Shown here piece by piece: positions 1 through 7,400 of a stretch of DNA of 64,000 nt. Within the stretch, counting starts at the first letter, position 1; each line of letters opens with the position of its first letter. This DNA is from Palauibacter sp022826685 (GTDB lineage Bacteria > Gemmatimonadota > Gemmatimonadetes > Palauibacterales > Palauibacteraceae): assembly GCF_965221685.1 (NCBI RefSeq), contig NZ_OZ244907.1; one strand, written 5' to 3'. A program made the translations under genes and the position numbers. The notes beneath the pieces were generated by a model that was given only the letters and a program-made list of their open reading frames with translations, had not been told where the DNA came from and made no database searches.

Positions 1-1
1 G

Positions 2-532
2 CGGGACGACGACGGCAAGCGCGTCCTCCAGCGCGTGTACGAGCATACGCGCGATCCGGAGTTCGAGGGGAGAATCGCCTTTCTCGAGAACTACGGACTC
101 CATGCGGCGCACGGTCTCGTCGAGGGCGTGGACCTGTGGCTCAACCTCCCCCGGGTCCCGCTGGAGGCGAGCGGGACGAGCGGGATGAAGGCCGCCCTCA
201 ACGGCGTCCCCCAGCTCGCGACCGCAGACGGCTGGTGGGAGGAGGGTTTCGAGGGCGACAACGGGTGGATCATCCCGCTCGCCCCCGCGACGGCGAGCGA
301 GAAGGAGGTGGACGAGCACGACGCCGGACAGCTCTTCCGGCTCCTGGAGGAGGAGGTCATCCCCCTCTACTACGATCGGCCCGGCGCCGGGGCCGCGGAC
401 GACGCCCCGGCAAGCTGGCTCGCGCCCGCCCGGCGCGCGATCGAGGTGGCCGGCGCGCGATTCACGGCGGGCCGCATGGTGCGGGACTACGCGCGGGACT
501 ACTACGTCCCGTCGCTGCGCGGCGACGACTGA
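2..532 (+). CDS. glgP: alpha-glucan (glycogen/maltodextrin) phosphorylase, C-terminal fragment
   Basis: The N-terminus lies before the window; frame 2 is open from the first bases. About 176 residues of the C-terminal domain remain. The segment GTSGMKAALNGVPQLATADG followed by WWEEGF is the phosphate/PLP-region signature of the compact (Thermotoga-type) alpha-glucan phosphorylases, where the Lys of GMK is the expected PLP-bearing residue. The family releases glucose-1-phosphate from glycogen or maltodextrin in the cytoplasm. It is the upstream edge of a glucan cluster holding glgB, glgA and two GH57 enzymes, which supports the call. It ends 56 bases from the convergent esterase gene. Confidence 0.9.
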   Translation, partial: RDDDGKRVLQRVYEHTRDPEFEGRIAFLENYGLHAAHGLVEGVDLWLNLPRVPLEASGTSGMKAALNGVPQLATADGWWEEGFEGDNGWIIPLAPATASEKEVDEHDAGQLFRLLEEEVIPLYYDRPGAGAADDAPASWLAPARRAIEVAGARFTAGRMVRDYARDYYVPSLRGDD

Positions 533-588
533 TCGCGAAGCCCGGTGGCCGGCCCCCTCGATCCCAGCGGGGCTCTTGCCACGGGCCG

Positions 589-1341
589 CTAGGGGGGCGG
601 AAGCAGCTCGTCGAGGTAGCGGAGGAGCATGTTGCGCCACGTGGGCCAGTCGTGGTGCCACTCCTCGCCCCAGTCGTCCATCCGGTTCGGCACGCCCTTT
701 TGCCCCAGGAGCGAGGCCGCGCGCCAGGACTCGCCGATATCCTCCGCCCGCCCGCTCCCGGAGGCGAGGAGGACGAAACGCCGACGCAGCCGGTCGAGCG
801 TCTCGCCCTCGAGTTGCGGCAGATGGTGCACGGGCGAGGCTCGGTAGAAGTCGCCCGTCGCTCTCGCCTCGACGCCGGCGTCGTCTTTCAAAAAGCGCTG
901 GAGATCGTAGGTGCCGCTCATGCACACGGCATGCGAGAAGGCATCGGGGAACCGGCACAGCGCGGCGAGCGCGTTGAACGCTCCGATGGAGGAGCCTCCG
1001 ACGATGACCTCGATCCCCGGATCGTTGCAGTCCTCCCGGATCATGGGGACGAACTCGCGGTAGACGAACTCCTGAAACCGGTTCAGGACGGCCATGCGGT
1101 GTTCGGGGGTCCCCTCGCGTCCGAGCATGACGCGGCCCGCCACGCTGTCGCACGAATAGACCTTGATCCGGCCGGCCGTCAGGTAGTCCGCCACCGTGTC
1201 GATGACGAGAAAGCGCTCGATCTCCTCCGCATCTCCTCCGGCGGTGGGAAACATGAGGAAGGGCACGCCGACCTCGCCCCACCGCGCGACGTTGACCTCC
1301 TGTCCGAGACGATGCGACCACCAGCTGGCATTGAGTTTCAT
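589..1341 (-). CDS. putative esterase (enterochelin esterase/esterase D-like alpha/beta hydrolase)
   Basis: A 250-residue single-domain alpha/beta hydrolase of the PF00756-type esterases. The nucleophile elbow GGSSIGAF puts the catalytic Ser near residue 118, and a His in HHDWPTWR near the C-terminus fits the third triad member. There is no signal peptide, so it is probably cytoplasmic. The ATG at 1341 overlaps the TGA of the upstream ATP-grasp gene (ATGA), which fixes the start; a much longer open frame upstream is only a shadow of that gene. It is the last gene of a five-gene leftward unit starting at 6032. Its substrate is unknown; an ester or thioester product of the neighbouring ligases is one inference. 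Confidence 0.8.
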   Translation of the reverse strand: MKLNASWWSHRLGQEVNVARWGEVGVPFLMFPTAGGDAEEIERFLVIDTVADYLTAGRIKVYSCDSVAGRVMLGREGTPEHRMAVLNRFQEFVYREFVPMIREDCNDPGIEVIVGGSSIGAFNALAALCRFPDAFSHAVCMSGTYDLQRFLKDDAGVEARATGDFYRASPVHHLPQLEGETLDRLRRRFVLLASGSGRAEDIGESWRAASLLGQKGVPNRMDDWGEEWHHDWPTWRNMLLRYLDELLPPP

Positions 1342-2615
1342 GAGGCGAGAATCGGCACGGCGCCGGGGGGTTCCTCCCGGCGGGCCGCCTGTATGCGGTC
1401 GAAGAAGAGGGCGGTGAACTCCTCGATCTCGTGATCGGGGTAGAGCGAGGCCACCTTCTTGCGCACCGCCTCGTGAGCCGCCTCGCTGCCGAAGAACTCG
1501 TCGGCCACCTCGTCCAGCTCCGGGAGGTGCGTCTCGCAGAACTCCACGAAGCGGTCGGTCTCGAACCTGGCCTCCGCGATCCCGGCGCAGGCTCGAACCC
1601 TCTCGCCGACCGACATCCCCGGACGGCAGGCATCGAGGAACGGCTGCCAATCGAGGTTGATGCGCATCCTGCGCCGGGTCGCCGCGCAGAAGAGGGACCA
1701 GCGGAGATTCGCCTTGATGAGCCACGGGAAGTGGTAGTGGAGCGAGGTGACCTGCGAATCCGGACAGGGGTTCGCGAAGTCGATCGGCATCCACCGTCCA
1801 CCGCTGCGAAGCACCTCGCACGAGTTGAAGTCCCACCCGAAGAAGGCGTTGATCGTGAGCGTCGTGTCGCGGATCGCGCCGGCGTCCGTGGGCTCGAGGT
1901 GATCGCGCGCGACGGTGTAGCGGTCGTGCGCCGGGGCGCCGGGGTCGTAGAGCACGGCCCGCGTCTGGGGTCCCAGCCCGATGCAGCGGACGAAACGGTC
2001 GTGCTCCACCCCCTGCTGGAGGTGCATGACGAACTTGCCGCTCTCGTCGTAGGCGGCGCCGAGCGCCTCGTCGTCACCGATCCGCGACACGCCGCGCCAG
2101 CCACCGCCGTCGTAGGGCTTCATGAACACGGGATAGCCCAGGTTTCGCGCCACGGCGGGCAGGTCGAAGAGCCGCGCGTAGCGTTTCAGGGTGACCGCCA
2201 GATCGTCCTGCGGATCGTAGGACTTGGGCGGGATGAGCCACGTCCGCGGAACGGGGAGGCCCAGCCTCATCATCGCGCAGTAGGTGGAGTGCTTCTCCAT
2301 CGACTGGACGCTCCACGGACTGTTGAACACGTAGAGCCCGTCCATGATCACCGACTTCTTGATCCACTCCCGCGTCGGGAAAAACCAGTGCGTGAGGCGG
2401 TCGATGACGACGTCGTACTTCCCCTTCTGCTGCAGGTCGAAGGGCTCGATCGTGACGTCCTCGATATGGAACCGGATCGTACCGTCGGACGAGGGGATCC
2501 GGGGGTTCATCCGTTCGAGGATCTCGCGGTAGGCGATGGGCCAGCAGAGGTCCGCCCCGAGCGAGAGGCCGATGCGGCGCGTGACCCCGCCCGCGGACGT
2601 CGACGGAGCCGTCAC
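1338..2615 (-). CDS. ATP-grasp ligase, RimK/glutathione-synthetase-like
   Basis: A 425-residue protein with an ATP-grasp fold. The nucleotide-binding strand with FMKPYDGGGWRGVS lies near residues 164-178 and the metal-binding end of the fold has PIDFANPCPD near residue 280. It resembles the RimK/glutathione synthetase side of the superfamily rather than the carbamoyl-phosphate-synthetase-like side seen in its three neighbours. Family members join a carboxylate to an amine or thiol through an acyl-phosphate. The GTG start at 2615 overlaps the upstream esterase stop (GTGA); an upstream GTG giving 12 more residues is less likely. It is sandwiched between two esterases, with 4-base overlaps on both sides, so co-translation is likely. 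Substrates unknown. Confidence 0.75.
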   Translation of the reverse strand: MTAPSTSAGGVTRRIGLSLGADLCWPIAYREILERMNPRIPSSDGTIRFHIEDVTIEPFDLQQKGKYDVVIDRLTHWFFPTREWIKKSVIMDGLYVFNSPWSVQSMEKHSTYCAMMRLGLPVPRTWLIPPKSYDPQDDLAVTLKRYARLFDLPAVARNLGYPVFMKPYDGGGWRGVSRIGDDEALGAAYDESGKFVMHLQQGVEHDRFVRCIGLGPQTRAVLYDPGAPAHDRYTVARDHLEPTDAGAIRDTTLTINAFFGWDFNSCEVLRSGGRWMPIDFANPCPDSQVTSLHYHFPWLIKANLRWSLFCAATRRRMRINLDWQPFLDACRPGMSVGERVRACAGIAEARFETDRFVEFCETHLPELDEVADEFFGSEAAHEAVRKKVASLYPDHEIEEFTALFFDRIQAARREEPPGAVPILAS

Positions 2616-3808
2616 TCGTAGACCATCCAGAGCGGGCCCGGGAAGAGCCACGACAGGCCCTCGCGCAGGCGGTCGCGCCAGTTCTCCCAGTTGTGGCCGT
2701 CGCGCGACTCGACGAAGCGCACGTCCGCGCCGCCGCGACGGAGAGCGTGTATCAGGGCTCGGTTCTCCGAGACCAGCGGTTCGTAGACGCCCACGGAGAC
2801 GAACGCCTTCTCCGCGATGGCGGTCGGCTCGGCCCGGTACGCGTTCATCATGTCGACGATGCGGTCGAAGACGGGGCCGCTCTCGTTGTCGCCGATATCC
2901 GTGAAGAGGAACGAGCCCGACTGGAGCAGGATACGGCCGAAGCGGCCGGGGTATTCGAGCGCGGCGTGGAAGGATGCGACGGCGCCCAGACTCGCGCCCA
3001 TGAGGCCGCGCGACTCCGGATCCGGGAGCAGCGGATAGTCGCGTTCGAGACGCGGGAGCAACTCTTCGGCGACGAACCGGGCGTGCGCCGGATCGGCCGA
3101 GTATTCCGACATCCGATCGCCCGGGTGCAGAAGGGCGACGATCATCCGGGGGACCTCGAAGCGGTCGATCAGTCGGTCGAGCACGTGCTTCAGGCCGGCG
3201 TACTCGACGTAGTCCCCGCCGTCGTGCACGATCAGCAGCGGGTAGCGCCGGTTGGCGCGGAACTCCGCCGGACGGTACACCGTCACGTGACGGGCGGATT
3301 CGAGCGCCCTGCTCTCGACCGCGAGTTCGTCCATTTCGCCGGGCCGGACCTCCTCGCTCTCACGGGCCCAGTCGGGGATCTCGTAGCCCCGTGCCTGCAC
3401 GACCGAGTTCGCGCCGAACGGGTCGCGGGCGCGTTGGGGGTTCAGCGGATCCTCGATCCATTCGGCGCGGCCGCGGGAGAGCACCTCGATCTTGTACTCC
3501 ACCCGGGACTCGTCGGGGAGTTCGAGGGTGTAGCACCAGAGATCGGTTCCGTCCAGGCGGCGGAAGGGTGCCGAGGTCTGGAGTCCGTGCACCCAGTGTC
3601 GCAGGCGCACGGCGTCGGCGTGGCCCCGGTACACGAAGGTGTAGAGTGGCGGCTCGGCGAGGGGGAACTCGTTCGCATCGACGAACGCGTCGACCGCATC
3701 CGCCGCACCGAGACCCGAGACGAGCTGTTTCTCGAGCGCCGCGATCGCGGGCGAACGCGGCATCGACAGGTCGTACCCGTGTTCCCGGGCGCCGGCGTCG
3801 AATCGCAT
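2612..3808 (-). CDS. putative esterase with N-terminal beta domain (Fes/IroD-like)
   Basis: A 398-residue protein. Residues 1-150 form a beta-rich domain containing YTLELPDESRVEYKIEVL, like the N-terminal domain of enterochelin esterases, and residues 160-398 form an alpha/beta hydrolase. The nucleophile elbow GASLGAV has Ser near residue 273; DGHNWENWR near residue 372 supplies the His. Fes-type enzymes hydrolyse siderophore esters, but no siderophore gene is visible here and the same architecture serves other esters. The start lies 8 bases after the S51-like gene and the stop overlaps the next ATP-grasp gene. No signal peptide. The substrate cannot be read from sequence. Confidence 0.75.
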   Translation of the reverse strand: MRFDAGAREHGYDLSMPRSPAIAALEKQLVSGLGAADAVDAFVDANEFPLAEPPLYTFVYRGHADAVRLRHWVHGLQTSAPFRRLDGTDLWCYTLELPDESRVEYKIEVLSRGRAEWIEDPLNPQRARDPFGANSVVQARGYEIPDWARESEEVRPGEMDELAVESRALESARHVTVYRPAEFRANRRYPLLIVHDGGDYVEYAGLKHVLDRLIDRFEVPRMIVALLHPGDRMSEYSADPAHARFVAEELLPRLERDYPLLPDPESRGLMGASLGAVASFHAALEYPGRFGRILLQSGSFLFTDIGDNESGPVFDRIVDMMNAYRAEPTAIAEKAFVSVGVYEPLVSENRALIHALRRGGADVRFVESRDGHNWENWRDRLREGLSWLFPGPLWMVYE

Positions 3809-3816
3809 GGGCCGGA

Positions 3817-4812
3817 CTACGCCGCCGCGCGGAAGAGGACCCGGCGGCCCGTCAGATCGAGGCGCTCGACGCCGTCCACGCCGCTCCAGCCGTCGCCGGC
3901 CCGGTCGATGCGGCGGCCCGGGTCGAGGAGGACGCAGGAGGCCGGGGCGAAGCGGGCTGCGAGCCGTGCCCCCCGCGTCCGGTCGTCCAGCGCCAGGCGG
4001 GCCGAGGCGTGGGGAAGCGCGACGATCCCCTGGGCGATCCCGAGTCCCGCATCGAACACCTCGGGGTTCCCCTCCCCCCAGGGTGGCCGATCGTGAAAGA
4101 GGACGATGCGCTCCGTCAGCGCCATCGCGCCCGCCGAGCGGGCGATCACGGTGCGCCCTTCGAGGAGTTCCCGTCCGCCGAAGAGGCGAAGCCGGCTGAG
4201 CAGATTCGAGACGTGCCCGCCCTCGACGACGACCAACTCGACCCCCTCGAGGCGCGCGTCCACCTCCCGTCGCTGCGACCGCACGGCATCGCGCTCATCC
4301 GGCGCCATGCGCTCTTCGAACTCCGAGCGAAGCTCGACCACGCGGTCCAGATGGCGGGCATCGAGGCAGCGAATCGCTTCGAGAGCCTCCTCCCGCTCGG
4401 CGGCGAGCACCGTCTCGTCTCCCCGCAGCCCGGTCAACTGCCGATGGGCGTCGATGAGACCGTGGAGCCGCAGGTTGTAGGCGCGGCGCAGCGCCCTGAG
4501 CCGGTTCCGGCTCTCCAGGTGCGCACGCGCGAGTTCCGCGTCCGCCTCGGCGATCCGGTCGGAGCGCCGATAGAGTTCGAGATCCACGACGCGATCCGCC
4601 AGGCGGGGATGGATGAGTCCTTCGTTCGCCTCCCGGTCCCGCCATCCGGCGGTGATGGCCGCGATCCGCGCGCCCGGCGACAGCGCGCCTCCGGCCTCCA
4701 GTTCCCGCACCACGTCGATGAGCGCAAGGTCGCCCCCTCGCGGACCCAGGAGGACGAGCCGGGACGGGGACCCGGCGTTGTCATTGACCCGACGCCTTCT
4801 CGACACCCTCAT
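3817..4812 (-). CDS. S51/cyanophycinase-like protein (type 1 glutamine amidotransferase-like fold) with helical insertion
   Basis: A 331-residue protein. The order of motifs fits the peptidase S51 family (dipeptidase E, cyanophycinase): an early strand ARIAAITAGW, then VVVEGGHVSNLL, then the nucleophile elbow VIARSAGAMAL (Ser near residue 226), then GLGIAQGIVALPHASAR with a His near residue 268. Between the first strand and the GG motif lie roughly 100-120 Arg/Leu/Glu-rich, probably helical residues that ordinary S51 enzymes lack. The ATG at 4812 overlaps the upstream ATP-grasp stop (ATGA). S51 enzymes are serine hydrolases that cut Asp-containing or isopeptide-like bonds; specificity here is unknown. 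Its place among ATP-grasp ligases suggests it processes their product (inference). Confidence 0.65.
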   Translation of the reverse strand: MRVSRRRRVNDNAGSPSRLVLLGPRGGDLALIDVVRELEAGGALSPGARIAAITAGWRDREANEGLIHPRLADRVVDLELYRRSDRIAEADAELARAHLESRNRLRALRRAYNLRLHGLIDAHRQLTGLRGDETVLAAEREEALEAIRCLDARHLDRVVELRSEFEERMAPDERDAVRSQRREVDARLEGVELVVVEGGHVSNLLSRLRLFGGRELLEGRTVIARSAGAMALTERIVLFHDRPPWGEGNPEVFDAGLGIAQGIVALPHASARLALDDRTRGARLAARFAPASCVLLDPGRRIDRAGDGWSGVDGVERLDLTGRRVLFRAAA

Positions 4813-6032
4813 GCGGCGCGCACTCTCACCCAGCGTCCGACCGCGTCGAGCATTTCGCGCAGTTCGTCGTAGTCCGGGTGCCGCAGACGTAGCCAGGCGT
4901 TCGCCATGTATCCGGCCTCCACCGGCTGGGTGGGCGTACCGGGCGGCGGCAGGTGCGTGTCGATGATCCACTCCCCGAAGCGGGCTTCCACCTCGTCCAG
5001 ACCCTCATACCCCGCGATCCGCCCATCGTTTTCGGGCCGCAGCGTCACGATCCCCGCGGAGTACCGGCGCGACGCGTCCCGCAGTTTCCGGCCATGCACG
5101 ATGCAGGCCGCCCACTCGCGGTACACATCCAGTTCGTTCGCCGCGCCGTAGAGGTCCCAGGCCCGGACGCCGGGCGGACGGCAACCGATCTCGGAGAATC
5201 TGAGTCCCTTCTCTCCGAAGAACCATTCCATGTGGGTGGCGGAGGTCCCGATCTCGAGCGCATCGATGACCCGCTGCCCCAGGTCCCGGACCTCCGCGTA
5301 GGCGTGAGCGGCGTCGATCCGGTTCGTGGCGATGAACTGGGGCGACACCTCCCGCGTCCGCATCGCCTCGAGCACGTTCGGGTAGTAGTGGGTCATGAAA
5401 TCGTGGACGATCACGCCGTCCACCGTCAGCGTGTCGTAGAAGGCCTCGTGTCCGTCCACGAACTCCTCGACGGCGACTTCGGCGCCATGCCCGACGCCGA
5501 GGCGCGGGAGCAGAGCCACAAGCTGCGCCTCATCGTCGACGCGATACGTGCCCGAGGCGCCCGCCCCGGCGCGAGGCTTGATGATGAGCGGATAACCGAT
5601 CCTCCGGCCGAAACCGGCGATCTCCTCGGCGTCGCCTCCCCCCATGGATTGAGCGGTCGCGATCCCCGCAGCGCGAAGGGCGTCCTTCATTGCCGGCTTG
5701 TCGCGGCACAGGTGCGCGGTCCTCACCGAGGTCCCGGCCAGTCCGGCGGCTTCCCGCACGCGGGCGACCGGAAGGATGTGGGCTTCCACCGTGGCCTCGA
5801 GGCGATCCACGGGTTGCCGCCGGTGGATCTCGTGAAGGGCGTGCGCGAGCGCGCCCTCGTCGCACACGGAGCCGACCTGCTCGTAGCAGGTGAGCCACCG
5901 GTGCAGATCCGGGCCGAGCGCCTCCACCGGGGCTTCGCCCACCGCCGACACGTCCGCGCCGATCTCGTGCAGACCGCGCACGAAGTCCTTCTGGTTTCCG
6001 GGAAACAGGGGTTCAACGAATACGACGTGCAT
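4809..6032 (-). CDS. ATP-grasp carboxylate-amine ligase, CPS-like (copy 1)
   Basis: A 407-residue protein. Residues 1-110 form a Rossmann-like preATP-grasp domain (MHVVFVEPLFPGNQ), followed by RDKPAMKDAL, the ATP-binding IIKPRAGAGASGTYRV near residue 150, EEFVDGHEAFYDTL, HMEWFF and the terminal SEIGCRPPG near residue 280. The same motifs recur at the same positions in the two rightward neighbours, so the three are paralogues. Family members form amide bonds via acyl-phosphate. ATG 6032 starts at the Rossmann strand; upstream in-frame codons lie in the divergent promoter region. First gene of the leftward unit ending at 589. Substrates unknown. Confidence 0.8.
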   Translation of the reverse strand: MHVVFVEPLFPGNQKDFVRGLHEIGADVSAVGEAPVEALGPDLHRWLTCYEQVGSVCDEGALAHALHEIHRRQPVDRLEATVEAHILPVARVREAAGLAGTSVRTAHLCRDKPAMKDALRAAGIATAQSMGGGDAEEIAGFGRRIGYPLIIKPRAGAGASGTYRVDDEAQLVALLPRLGVGHGAEVAVEEFVDGHEAFYDTLTVDGVIVHDFMTHYYPNVLEAMRTREVSPQFIATNRIDAAHAYAEVRDLGQRVIDALEIGTSATHMEWFFGEKGLRFSEIGCRPPGVRAWDLYGAANELDVYREWAACIVHGRKLRDASRRYSAGIVTLRPENDGRIAGYEGLDEVEARFGEWIIDTHLPPPGTPTQPVEAGYMANAWLRLRHPDYDELREMLDAVGRWVRVRAA

Positions 6033-6060
6033 TGCTTCGCCAACGACTCGTGGGAAAAAC

Positions 6061-6089
6061 TTCACTTTGAGGGCCCGACATAGTACAGT
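6061..6089 (+). promoter_or_regulatory. possible sigma70-type promoter between divergent ATP-grasp genes
   Basis: In the 124-base gap between head-to-head ATP-grasp genes, TTCACT (6061-6066) and TACAGT (6084-6089) are 17 bases apart, each matching the sigma70 consensus at four of six positions, facing the gene at 6157. The complement of 6080-6085 reads TACTAT, a possible -10 for the leftward unit without a clear -35. Consensus use in this organism is unknown, so this is tentative. Confidence 0.3.
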
Positions 6090-6156
6090 CCCTGCTCTCA
6101 AACGCCAGCCCGTCCGGCGGCGGCCGTCCGGCCCGCCGCGGGAACCCGGAAGATCC

Positions 6157-7380
6157 ATGCTCAACGTCGCCTTCGTCGCCCCGTTCTATCTCCCTACCAC
6201 GCTGCGCTTTCTGGAGGCCGCCGCGGGGCTCGCCGACGTGCGCCTCGGGGTCGTGACGCAGGAACCGCTCGAACGAACGCCGGCCGCCCTCCGGCAGCGG
6301 ATCGCGGCGCACGTCCGGGTCGAGGACGCGCTGTCGGCGGAGGGCATCCACGTCGGGCTGCGCCGGCTCTCTGCCGACCTCGGCGGGATCGACCGTCTGC
6401 TGGGCGCGCTGGAGGAGCTTCAGGTACCGCTCGGGGAGCTGCGTGACGCCCTGGGGTTCGCCGGGATGGGTGGGGCCGCCGCGCGCAATTTCCGCGACAA
6501 GTCCCTGATGAAGGACGTGCTCCGGGCACACGGCCTGCCCTGTGCCCGCCACGCGCTGGTCCGCGATGAGGACGAGGCAACGGCCTTCTCGGATGCGACG
6601 GGCTTCCCCCTCATCGTGAAGCCGCCGGCCGGTTCCGGCGCCCGCGGCACCTTCCGCGTCGAAACGTCGGCGCAGTTGCGCACGGCGATCGCGATGTCGC
6701 GGCCGAGCGGCGAGCGGCCGACGCTCGTCGAGGAGTTCGTCGTGGGCGAGGAACACTCCTTCGACGCGGTCTCGATCGGCGGGCGCCTCGTCTGGCATTC
6801 GATCAACCACTACCTGCCTTCCCCGCTCGAGGTGCTGCGCGAGCCGTGGATCCAGTGGTGCGTCCTCCTCCCGCGGGAGGTCGATTCGCCCCGGTACGAG
6901 GAGATCCGGCGCGTTGCCGGACCCGCGCTCGATGCGCTCGGGATGGAGACGGGGTTGAGCCACATGGAGTGGTTCCGGCGGCCCGACGGTTCGGTGGCGA
7001 TCTCCGAAGTCGGGGCCCGCCCCCCTGGAGCCCAGTTCGTCACACTGATCTCGCAGGCGCACGACTTCGACCTCTACCGTGCCTGGGCCCACCTCCTGGT
7101 CTTCGACGAGTTCGATCCCCCGCCGCGCCCCTATGCGGCCGGCGCGGCCTATCTCCGGGGACAGGGGCGGGGCCCCGTGCGACGGGTGGCCGGCATCGAG
7201 GAGATCGCGAACGACCTCGGGCCGCTCTGCGTCGAGTGGCGCCTCCCTCGGGCGGGACAGGCGCAGAGCGCGTCGTACGAGGGAGAGGGCTACATCATCG
7301 TCCGCCATCCGCGCACCGAGGTCGTCGAGGAGGCGCTGGGGCGGATCATCACCCGCGTACGGGTGGAACTCGCCAAGTAA
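6157..7380 (+). CDS. ATP-grasp carboxylate-amine ligase, CPS-like (copy 2)
   Basis: A 407-residue paralogue of the genes at 4809 and 7401. It has the N-terminal Rossmann-like strand MLNVAFVAPFYLP, FRDKSLMKDVL, the ATP-binding LIVKPPAGSGARGTFRV near residues 152-168, VEEFVVGEEHSFDAV, HMEWF and SEVGARPPG near residue 283. The ATG at 6157 begins the Rossmann strand; the longer frame upstream runs through the divergent gene and is rejected. It is followed after 20 bases by copy 3, so the two probably share a transcript. Reaction class: ATP-dependent amide or peptide bond formation. Substrates are not deducible; repeated ligases suggest successive additions or different substrates. Confidence 0.8.
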   Translation: MLNVAFVAPFYLPTTLRFLEAAAGLADVRLGVVTQEPLERTPAALRQRIAAHVRVEDALSAEGIHVGLRRLSADLGGIDRLLGALEELQVPLGELRDALGFAGMGGAAARNFRDKSLMKDVLRAHGLPCARHALVRDEDEATAFSDATGFPLIVKPPAGSGARGTFRVETSAQLRTAIAMSRPSGERPTLVEEFVVGEEHSFDAVSIGGRLVWHSINHYLPSPLEVLREPWIQWCVLLPREVDSPRYEEIRRVAGPALDALGMETGLSHMEWFRRPDGSVAISEVGARPPGAQFVTLISQAHDFDLYRAWAHLLVFDEFDPPPRPYAAGAAYLRGQGRGPVRRVAGIEEIANDLGPLCVEWRLPRAGQAQSASYEGEGYIIVRHPRTEVVEEALGRIITRVRVELAK

Positions 7381-7400
7381 CGAAACCATTCAACGGAACC

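Noticed and set aside
2612..3808. Siderophore (enterobactin) esterase assignment
   Set aside because: Domain layout matches, but no siderophore synthesis or uptake gene is nearby, so the specific name is unsupported.
3817..4812. Calling this gene a true cyanophycinase
   Set aside because: Only the fold-level motifs match; the large insertion and absence of a cyanophycin synthetase leave substrate open.
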